From: Poriferisodalis sp965198245
GTDB lineage: Bacteria; Actinomycetota; Acidimicrobiia; Acidimicrobiales; Poriferisodalaceae
DNA: 64,000 nt
Direction of reading: 5' to 3'
Assembly (NCBI RefSeq): GCF_965198245.1
Contig: NZ_OZ240249.1
Coordinates: forward strand, 806,001 to 870,000
In this document: in pieces, positions 50,520-57,532 of the stretch
Layout: every line of letters starts with the position of its first letter
Numbering within the stretch: the stretch's first letter is position 1
Notes under the pieces: model-generated
The model's input: the letters and a program-made list of their open reading frames with translations, nothing else
What the model was told of the DNA's origin: nothing
Databases searched by the model: none
Translations under genes and position numbers: made by a program

Positions 50520-53061
50520 ACCAGTGGCGACTGCAAGAGAAACTGTGGGGCGCAGCCTGCCTGACCAAGCCGAAGTGGTGGTGATCGGCGGTGGGGTTGT
50601 GGGTTGTGCGATCGCCTACCACCTTGTGCGTCGGGGCATTCGGGACGTGCTGCTGCTGGAGCAGAACCAGCTCACGTCAGGCACGACCTGGCATGCGGCT
50701 GGGTTGGCGGCGCAGCTCAAGGCGACGTACAGCCTGACCAAGCTCGCTACGTACTCGGTGCGGCTCTTCGAGGCGCTCGAAGACGAGACCGGTCAGGCCA
50801 CGGGCTTCCGGGCGCCGGGCTCGATCTCGGTGGCGGCGGACGCAGAACGTTGGGACGAGATCCTGCGAGGTGCCTCGATGGGGGCCTCCATGGGCGTCGA
50901 ATCCCGGCAGATCGACATGGACGAGCTCTCGGAGATGTGGCCGCTGATCCGCACCGACGATCTGGTGGGCGCGCTGTACCTGCCTGATGACGGCATGGTC
51001 TCGCCCGTTGACGTGACGATGGCGTTGGCAAAGGGGGCGCGAGCGCACGGCTGCCGCATCGTCGAAGGGGTCGCGGTGACTGGCCTTGAGACGCGCAACG
51101 GCGCAATTTGCGGTGTGCGCACTGAATCGGCGAACGGCGGCGCGGACGAAGCCGCCGATCACCTCATCGAAACCGAAACGGTGGTGCTGGCCACGGGCAT
51201 GTGGACCCGCCATCTGGCTGCGCAGATCGGCGTGAACGTCCCACTGCAGGCCTGCGAGCACTTCTACGTCGTCACCGAGCCACTTGATGGCGTCAATGCG
51301 ACGACGCCCATCATGCGCGATCCCGGCAACTTCTCGTACTTCAAGGAGGAGACCGGCAAGCTCATGGTCGGCTTCTTCGAACCGGAGGCCAAGGTCTGGC
51401 GCCTGGGCGGCGTGCCTCGGGACTTCAGCTTCGGCACCCTCGACGAGGACTGGGACCACGTCGGACCTGTGTTCGAGCGCTCTTGTCACCGTGTGCCCGC
51501 ACTCGAGGACTGCGGCGTGCAGCTCTTTTTCAACGGTCCCGAGTCATTCACCCCCGACGGCGTGTACTACCTCGGCGAGGCTCCCGAGGTGGACGGCTGT
51601 TTCGTGGCGGCGGGCTTCAACTCTGTCGGCATCCAGTCCGCGGGCGGAGCCGGATGGGTGCTCGCCGACTGGATCGCTGACCGGCATCCGCCGATGGATC
51701 TCTCAGCGGTGGACATCCGGCGTGCCATGCCGTTCCAAGCCGACGAGGGCTACCTGGCCGAGCGCATCAGCGAGAGCCTCGGATTGCTGTATGCGATGCA
51801 CTGGCCGTTCTTCCAGTACACGAGCGCCCGCGGCCAGCGCCGCTCGGCGCTGCACGACGCAATGGATGCGGCCGGTGCCGTTTTCGGCGAGACAGCCGGC
51901 TGGGAGCGGGCGAACTGGTTTGCCGAGCCCGGCCAGGAGCGCGAGTACCGCTACAGCTACGGCAAGCAGAACTGGTTCGACAATGCAGGACGGGAATGCG
52001 ACGCGGTTCGCAACGGTGTCGCACTGTTCGACCAGTCGTCATTCGCCAAGTTCACAGTGCACGGTCCCGACGCGCTCGATGTGCTCGACACGCTGAGCGT
52101 GGCTTCGGTGGATGTGCCCGCCGGGCGCGCCGTCTACACCCAGTGGTGCAACGAGCGGGGCGGCATCGAAGCCGACCTGACCGTCACTCGACTGGGCGGT
52201 CACGAATTCTGGGTGGTCACCTCGGCTGCCAGCCAGACACGCGACTGGGCATGGCTGAGGCGGGCTTGCCGGGGAAGAGATGTCGAGATCGCCGACGTGA
52301 CCGACGAGTGGGCGGTGCTCGGCCTCATGGGATCCCAAGCGAGGGACATGCTCAGCCGGATCACCGATGCGCCGCTCGACAATGAGTCCTTCGGGTTCGG
52401 CACTGCGCGCCACATTGACATTGCAACGCCAGCGGGCCCGACGCCGGTGCTGGCGGTACGCATGAGCTACGTCGGCGAGCTCGGCTGGGAGCTGTACGTG
52501 CCGAACGCCCAGGCAGTCGCGGTGTACGAAGCGTTGAGAGACGCTGCCGAGACCGCCGACGGTTTGGAGTTGGCGCACGCCGGCTACCACGCCATGAACA
52601 CACTGCGCCTTGAGTGCGGCTACCGGCACTGGGGCCACGACATCAGTGACGAGGACACACCGCTCGAATCAGGGCTCGGGTTCGCGATCGCATGGGACAA
52701 GCCACGCGACTTCATAGGCCGCGCCGCGCTGGAGGCGCAGCGTCACCAGCCGCGCACTCGCCGCCTGGTGCAGTTCCGTCTGGAAGATCCCGACCTGATC
52801 GCCTACCACGACGAACCGATCCGTCGTGACGGCGAACTCGTGGGACGGGTCACCTCGGCAATGTGGAGCTACACCGAGGACCGCTGCCTGGCGATGGGCT
52901 ACGTGACCCATCCGACAGCGGCCGACTCGGAACCGCAGCCGGTCACCAAGTCCTGGCTCGAAGCCGGCAAGTTCGACATCGAAATCGCCGGCCGTCGCAT
53001 CGCCGCCACGCCCTCGATCCGCAGCTTCTACGACCCCACCAACCAGCGCGTCCGCATGTAA
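50506..53061 (+). CDS. FAD-GcvT dehydrogenase, dimethylglycine/sarcosine dehydrogenase type
   Basis: This 851-residue fusion has an N-terminal DAO domain with VVVIGGGVVGCAIAYHLV and LTSGTTWHAAGLAAQ, where the His matches the covalent FAD site of the family. The middle linker contains WERANWFA, and a GcvT C-terminal half (about residues 430-850) would bind THF. The reaction is oxidative demethylation of an N-methylated glycine with formation of methylene-THF. A TTG start overlapping the upstream gene is used; GTG 50524 would be 6 residues shorter. The substrate is probably dimethylglycine or sarcosine. Confidence 0.82.
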   Translation: MNASEPVATARETVGRSLPDQAEVVVIGGGVVGCAIAYHLVRRGIRDVLLLEQNQLTSGTTWHAAGLAAQLKATYSLTKLATYSVRLFEALEDETGQATGFRAPGSISVAADAERWDEILRGASMGASMGVESRQIDMDELSEMWPLIRTDDLVGALYLPDDGMVSPVDVTMALAKGARAHGCRIVEGVAVTGLETRNGAICGVRTESANGGADEAADHLIETETVVLATGMWTRHLAAQIGVNVPLQACEHFYVVTEPLDGVNATTPIMRDPGNFSYFKEETGKLMVGFFEPEAKVWRLGGVPRDFSFGTLDEDWDHVGPVFERSCHRVPALEDCGVQLFFNGPESFTPDGVYYLGEAPEVDGCFVAAGFNSVGIQSAGGAGWVLADWIADRHPPMDLSAVDIRRAMPFQADEGYLAERISESLGLLYAMHWPFFQYTSARGQRRSALHDAMDAAGAVFGETAGWERANWFAEPGQEREYRYSYGKQNWFDNAGRECDAVRNGVALFDQSSFAKFTVHGPDALDVLDTLSVASVDVPAGRAVYTQWCNERGGIEADLTVTRLGGHEFWVVTSAASQTRDWAWLRRACRGRDVEIADVTDEWAVLGLMGSQARDMLSRITDAPLDNESFGFGTARHIDIATPAGPTPVLAVRMSYVGELGWELYVPNAQAVAVYEALRDAAETADGLELAHAGYHAMNTLRLECGYRHWGHDISDEDTPLESGLGFAIAWDKPRDFIGRAALEAQRHQPRTRRLVQFRLEDPDLIAYHDEPIRRDGELVGRVTSAMWSYTEDRCLAMGYVTHPTAADSEPQPVTKSWLEAGKFDIEIAGRRIAATPSIRSFYDPTNQRVRM

Positions 53062-53062
53062 C

Positions 53063-53097
53063 TGCACAATCCGAAAGTTCAAGTTTCAGATTGCACG
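53063..53097. repeat. Imperfect inverted repeat related to the 55.6-kb palindrome
   Basis: TGCACAATCCGAAA, a 7-base spacer and TTTCAGATTGCACG form an imperfect dyad two bases after the stop of the upstream gene. The right arm shares TTTCAGATTGCAC with the perfect palindrome ahead of the DUF4143 ATPase, and the spacer length is the same. It may be a relic of the same element. The rest of the 340-base gap up to the insertion sequence has only a hairpin. Confidence 0.6.
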
Positions 53098-53193
53098 CAA
53101 ATGCGGGTCCGAGCACCCACGCCATAGTGGCGCGACTGAATGGATGGCCGTGCCGGAGTCGGGATCAGCGCCGAGCCAGAGATGTAGCGGATG

Positions 53194-54561
53194 TCACGCG
53201 GCTGATGTACGCTGCGGCCATATCCCCCCAGTCGCTTCCGGTGGCTGGGCGAAGGCCCGCTTCGGCGGGCCTTCGAGCATTGTGCACGCTGTTCCAGGCT
53301 TGGGGCTTGCGGATCGGTCCCTTTGAGTCGATGGGAACGATACTTCGCAGGGTGTGGGTTGATGATCCCCAGCCCTACTCGACAGCGGATACATAGAACT
53401 CGAGCCTTCGCGGTTTTGTGGGATCGGGCTGCTGGGCTCGGTGTTGTCAGGCTGTGTGATGAGGATGCCGCGGGCTTCGAAGTTGGCGTAGTTGGTGAAT
53501 CGGTGGGCTTTGCGGCGCAGGACCTGCGGCAGGTTGTTGGTCCGGTCGATTCGGCCGTTGGGGGGCCGTCGGGCTCGGTGCCAGTCGAGGATTTCCTCGT
53601 GCCAGGCGAGGAACGTGTCGACGATGTCGCTGAACTCGGGTATCTGGCCGGTGCGGTAGATGTCCGCGAACCGGTCGAGCGCTTCGAGGGCGCCTTTTCG
53701 GTCCTTGGCGAGGTAGAGGCCGTGCAGCTCGCCGAGCGCTGCCCATGCAGCCTTGAGCCTCGGGTGGGCGGCGAAGAGGCCGTCGAGGCGCACCGCGGTC
53801 AGCCCCGCTGCGAACCATCTGATGACCCGGTACCGGTCCAGCACGTGGCGGGCGCGGCCGAGCCGCCGTTCGATTGCTGCCTTGTATGGCTTCGAGCCGT
53901 CGGACACCACGACCTTCACGCCCTTGCACCATCTGTGCCCCTGGGAGGCCAGGAACCCCGACAGCGCCTGGGCGTTGCGGTGGGGCACCATCGCGAGCAC
54001 CTCGCCGGTGTCGCCGTTCACGAGCACCGTCACGTACCGGTGCCCACGGCGGATCGAGGTCCCCTCCACCAAAAGCAGCCGGCATCTTCGCCGCCGGCGG
54101 CGGTCCGCGACCAGCCCCGCATAGGCGACCACCAGCGCATTGACCAGATCCCAGCCCAGCCGGCGGCGGCGGGCCGCCGCGTTGACCGTCATCGCCCGCG
54201 CGTCCTGGACCACACGACGGGCCAGCCGGGCCGTGAGACGGCCCTCGAACGCCGGGCGGTCCTCGCAGAACCGACCGCCGCACGGCCCCCACACCAGCCG
54301 CCGCCGCTGCCACACCAGCGTCACCGGCCGACCCGACACCTCCAGATCGCGCACCTTGTTGTCGCGGCGGTCATGCACCCGCCCGCTCGGCGTCGCGCAG
54401 CGCGGCCACTTCGGACCCAGCACTGTCGAGACGACCCCCACCGCCAGCCGCTCGGGCAAGTCGACCAACACCCCCAGCACCCGCACCTGCGCCAGCCACA
54501 GCCGCACCGACACAACATCTCTCGCCATCGAGGCCCTCCAGGGCTCGGCGCCTGCAAACAC
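53194..54561 (-). CDS. ISL3-family transposase, reading out of its element
   Basis: This 455-residue frame has a zinc-ribbon-like start (ATPSGRVHDRRDNKVRDLEV), where one Cys pair reads WPRC instead of CPRC. The DDE region includes VVVSDGSKPYKAAIERRLGR and VLDRYRVIRWFAAGL. The C-terminal NNLPQVLRRKAHRFTNYANF is a hallmark of ISL3. The element ends at 53402, so the last 69 residues come from flanking DNA: no stop codon occurs inside the element in this frame. It may be active or may be impaired by the extra tail. GTG at 54561 or ATG at 54528 could be the start. Confidence 0.82.
   Translation of the reverse strand: MFAGAEPWRASMARDVVSVRLWLAQVRVLGVLVDLPERLAVGVVSTVLGPKWPRCATPSGRVHDRRDNKVRDLEVSGRPVTLVWQRRRLVWGPCGGRFCEDRPAFEGRLTARLARRVVQDARAMTVNAAARRRRLGWDLVNALVVAYAGLVADRRRRRRCRLLLVEGTSIRRGHRYVTVLVNGDTGEVLAMVPHRNAQALSGFLASQGHRWCKGVKVVVSDGSKPYKAAIERRLGRARHVLDRYRVIRWFAAGLTAVRLDGLFAAHPRLKAAWAALGELHGLYLAKDRKGALEALDRFADIYRTGQIPEFSDIVDTFLAWHEEILDWHRARRPPNGRIDRTNNLPQVLRRKAHRFTNYANFEARGILITQPDNTEPSSPIPQNREGSSSMYPLSSRAGDHQPTPCEVSFPSTQRDRSASPKPGTACTMLEGPPKRAFAQPPEATGGIWPQRTSAA
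53251..53274 (+). terminator. Perfect 10-bp stem with TTCG loop
   Basis: GAAGGCCCGC, loop TTCG, GCGGGCCTTC. The very stable tetraloop stem has no strong T run after it, so it could be a terminator for the dehydrogenase gene 190 bases upstream or for an unannotated RNA. Confidence 0.45.
53394..53401. repeat. Left 8-bp target-site duplication of the ISL3 element
   Basis: TAGAACTC, identical to the copy at 54635-54642. Eight bases is the size ISL3 elements make. Confidence 0.85.
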
Positions 54562-54634
54562 CGAACCCAGCAGGGCCTCGACCCCTACCCAAGGACCCCC
54601 AACCCACCGTCATCCCAAAAAATCGCGAAGAGCC
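53402..54634. mobile_element. ISL3-family insertion sequence, 1233 bp
   Basis: The ends are imperfect terminal inverted repeats: GAGCCTTCGCGGTTTTGTGG on the left (53402 on) and GGCTCTTCGCGATTTTTTGG on the right (read inward from 54634). The core TTCGCG and a following TTTT/GGGAT are shared. Direct repeats TAGAACTC flank it. The intact duplication indicates a recent insertion. It landed nine bases after the stop of a membrane protein gene. Confidence 0.9.
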
Positions 54635-54642
54635 TAGAACTC
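54635..54642. repeat. Right 8-bp target-site duplication of the ISL3 element
   Basis: TAGAACTC, matching the left copy at 53394-53401. Confidence 0.85.
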
Positions 54643-54650
54643 CATTGTCG

Positions 54651-55565
54651 TCAGAGCCACGGCGGCGGTCTCGCGGTGAGGGACCCCCTGCGCTTGTATG
54701 CCGGTGCTCGAGATGCATCCCGTGCTGGGTGCCAAGGTCTCTCAAGCGAGATGAAGCAGTCGGGATACCTGAAACTCGATTGCGTGTCCTTGTAGGACAG
54801 TGTCAGGGAGTCCTCCTGCAGCGTGCTTGTTATCACGCTCACACTGCCGCTCGCATCGCCGCTTGGCCCGTTCGCTGACACAAAGAGCGTGATTCCTGTT
54901 CCTACGGCGATACCGGTGATCTCCAATTCGGGCCAGTGCTCCGCAACGCCCCGCAGCAGCGCCGCCAATTCATCACCTGCCACGACTGGGCGGGTTTCCA
55001 GTTGGTAGCCGGCGATCGAGCCCTCGCTCAGGCGCAGCTCGATATCCCATTGACTCGTCGACCTCGACTGTGTACCGAATCCGATCATTTCGGCGAAACT
55101 CTGGTAGCCGACTGAATCCGCTAGAAGATCTACACTTCCGCTGTCGTTTCGTCCATGTGGGAAGCTGCCGATGAGTTGCCTGCCACTGAGTTGTTCGGCT
55201 CTCTTCAGTAATAAAACTGCGAGGCTGTCAGCACCGTATTCGGCCGCAATTGATGCATCCACGGCGAGGTACATTGCCCGTCGCTGACGAGAGTCGACAA
55301 CGAGACTGAATAGCAGCGCCAACCCGAAACACACTATGATTAGAAGGACTCCAAGCGTCTTGGCAGCGCCGCTGGCGACTAAGGCGATTCCGATTCCAAT
55401 AAATGCCAGCAGCGCCCATCCGATTGGATTTGTGAACAGCCCAAGGACTGTCCGTACAAGAAGTCTCGCTGCTCGTGCGGCGAGAGCCAGTGGCACCAGA
55501 GCGAGCTGCAGCAGACACCCGACTGTCGCGACACCTGCCATCGCGGCTTCGTGGTCCGTGTTCAT
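54651..55565 (-). CDS. Membrane protein with a large soluble C-terminal domain, unknown function
   Basis: This 304-residue protein has two or three membrane segments in the first 110 residues (VATVGCLLQLALVPLALAAR, WALLAFIGIGIALVASG and LGVLLIIVCFGLALLFSLV), then a soluble domain of about 190 residues rich in Ser, Leu and Glu. ATG 55565 is preferred over an upstream in-frame start that is probably leader DNA. Codon use is more AT-rich than neighbours, as is common in accessory DNA. No family recognised. Confidence 0.6.
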   Translation of the reverse strand: MNTDHEAAMAGVATVGCLLQLALVPLALAARAARLLVRTVLGLFTNPIGWALLAFIGIGIALVASGAAKTLGVLLIIVCFGLALLFSLVVDSRQRRAMYLAVDASIAAEYGADSLAVLLLKRAEQLSGRQLIGSFPHGRNDSGSVDLLADSVGYQSFAEMIGFGTQSRSTSQWDIELRLSEGSIAGYQLETRPVVAGDELAALLRGVAEHWPELEITGIAVGTGITLFVSANGPSGDASGSVSVITSTLQEDSLTLSYKDTQSSFRYPDCFISLERPWHPARDASRAPAYKRRGSLTARPPPWL

Positions 55566-55630
55566 GAGTTTGACGAGCCTAGGCGATCGCCACGACAGGT
55601 GGGTCGGAGCCGCCGATGGAGTTGTTCCAT

Positions 55631-55673
55631 GGGTTGTGCAATCTGAAACCTGAGCTTTCAGATTGCACAACCC
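55631..55673. promoter_or_regulatory. 43-bp perfect palindrome upstream of the DUF4143 ATPase
   Basis: The 18-base arms GGGTTGTGCAATCTGAAA and TTTCAGATTGCACAACCC are perfectly complementary with a 7-base spacer. TATGAT at 55680-55685 lies at -12 to -7 of ATG 55692, so the mRNA is probably leaderless and the right arm overlaps the -35 zone. It is a strong operator candidate. Confidence 0.75.
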
Positions 55674-55691
55674 GGCAGGTATGATGCAGCC

Positions 55692-57383
55692 ATGATTCGT
55701 CGAGAAATCACTGATCGCCTACTGCGCCTGTTCGGGCAGTACCCGTTCGTGTCGGTGACCGGGCCGCGTCAATCCGGCAAGACGACGCTCTGCCAATCCG
55801 TGTTCGACTCCTCAGATGTCAAGTACATCAGCTTGGATGCACTGGATATTCGTGGACGGGCCGAGCGCGATCCGCGAGGGTTTCTCCGTGATCTCGGCAG
55901 GCCTGCCGTGATCGACGAGGTTCAGCATGTGCCGTCCTTGTTCTCGTACCTCAAAGAGACAGCGGACGCCAGCGGGGCGAACGGCCAGTACGTGCTCACC
56001 GGCAGCGAGAATTTCAAACTCAACGAGGCAGTCAGCGAGTCTCTGGCCGGCCGGATAGCGCAGCTGCGCCTGCTTCCGTTCTCCTTCGAGGAGCGTCGCC
56101 GCGCGGGCGGGGACGATTCGCTCAACGAGCTGGTGTACAGCGGCTTCTATCCGCGCATCATCGACCAGCGTCTCGAGCCCCGACAGGTGCTGGCCGACTA
56201 CTTCGACACCTACGTTGAGCGGGATGTACGCCGGATGGGCGGTGTTGGCGATCTCTCGACGTTCCGCCATTTCGCAGCGCTGTGCGCGGGACGGATCGGC
56301 CAGCTTGTGAACCTGTCATCGCTCGGGGGAGACCTCGGGGTGACACACACGACCGTCCGGCACTGGCTCACCGTTCTGGAGCGGAGTTACATCGCGTTCC
56401 GGCTTGAACCCCACTTCGCCAACATCCGAAAGCGGCTGGTGAAGTCGCCGAAGATCTATTTCTACGATGTCGGCCTCGCCAGCCACTTGCTGGGGATTCG
56501 AGATGCCAATCAGGTGGCGACGCATCCTTTGCGTGGCCAGCTCTTCGAGAACATCGTCGTCGCTGAAGCCCTCAAGCACGGCTACAACCGCGGACATCAT
56601 CCCCGGCTCAGCTTCTACCGAGAGTCGGGCGGCCTTGAGTGTGACCTGCTGTATGAGACGGGCCGCGGCATCAGCGCCATTGAGGTCAAGTCGGGTGCAA
56701 CCGTCGCCCAGGACTGGTTCCGACCGCTGGACCGTGTTGCTCAAACGGTTCCTGACATCACGGCCCAAATGATCGTCTTCGGCGGCGAGGCAGCACAGTC
56801 ACGACCCGGTGTCGACGTAGTGCCGCTCGGAGAGTTTCCATCAGCACTCGAGCGATTCGACACCGAGACAGCAGTCCTCGTCGGCTGTGCTGGCAACCCG
56901 GTCGTCGCTGCACATGTCTTGGCGCTCTTTCCCAACGGCACACGGCGCACCGCGACGACCGACGCCAAAGGTGTCGCTCGCTTGGACCTGCACACTGCGG
57001 ACCTGCCGATGACGGTGTTTGTCGCCGGGCCGAGTGTGAGCGCCCATGTCTCGACGGGCTGGGTTCCGGCAGAAGGTGAGCTGAGTGTCGAGTTGACACC
57101 GCTGAGCAGTGGCGGCTCGGTCATCTTCGAAGATCAGACCGGCTACCTGCCAAACATCGAGGGCCGACTCAACCCGATTCTCGACGGGGATGGGATGACG
57201 TACCTCTACACGACGAACGTCGCCGTGAACGGCGACCTCAGCTCCGGTGCGGTCCACTTCACCGTCGGCGAAGAGACCCTTCGCCTCGAAGATGCCGACG
57301 GCAGCGTCTGCGACGTGCGGTTCGTTGCCATGCGCTGTCAATCCTCGTTGTTGGAGTATCACTCGCCGCCTGAATCCAGCTGA
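55692..57383 (+). CDS. AAA/DUF4143 ATPase with an unusual C-terminal extension
   Basis: This 563-residue protein has Walker A GPRQSGKTTL at residues 24-33 and Walker B VIDEVQHVP near 75, then a DUF4143 part with YFDTYVERDVRRM and the nuclease-like GGLECDLLYETGRGISAIEVKSG near 315. These proteins are usually about 380-430 residues long, but here 150-170 more residues follow. The extension is beta-rich, with DQTGYLPNIEGRLNPILDG and TYLYTTNVAVNG motifs. It may bind a ligand or partner. The palindrome before the gene suggests autoregulation. A role in defence or mobile-element control is possible. Confidence 0.72.
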   Translation: MIRREITDRLLRLFGQYPFVSVTGPRQSGKTTLCQSVFDSSDVKYISLDALDIRGRAERDPRGFLRDLGRPAVIDEVQHVPSLFSYLKETADASGANGQYVLTGSENFKLNEAVSESLAGRIAQLRLLPFSFEERRRAGGDDSLNELVYSGFYPRIIDQRLEPRQVLADYFDTYVERDVRRMGGVGDLSTFRHFAALCAGRIGQLVNLSSLGGDLGVTHTTVRHWLTVLERSYIAFRLEPHFANIRKRLVKSPKIYFYDVGLASHLLGIRDANQVATHPLRGQLFENIVVAEALKHGYNRGHHPRLSFYRESGGLECDLLYETGRGISAIEVKSGATVAQDWFRPLDRVAQTVPDITAQMIVFGGEAAQSRPGVDVVPLGEFPSALERFDTETAVLVGCAGNPVVAAHVLALFPNGTRRTATTDAKGVARLDLHTADLPMTVFVAGPSVSAHVSTGWVPAEGELSVELTPLSSGGSVIFEDQTGYLPNIEGRLNPILDGDGMTYLYTTNVAVNGDLSSGAVHFTVGEETLRLEDADGSVCDVRFVAMRCQSSLLEYHSPPESS

Positions 57384-57532
57384 CGAGAATGCGCGCAGCA
57401 GCGCGCGGTGGGGTGATAATTTGCGCGCACCACGTCGGCATGCCACGGGGCCGGTACCGGGAGGTACGGCTCTCGTCTGGCCCGGATCATTGGGAACCTG
57501 TGTATGGCTAAGCAGGCCCGGCATCACTGAGC

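Noticed and set aside
53130..53280. Small structured RNA such as tmRNA or SRP RNA before the insertion sequence
   Set aside because: Only one strong hairpin is present; no conserved tmRNA or SRP core motif was found.
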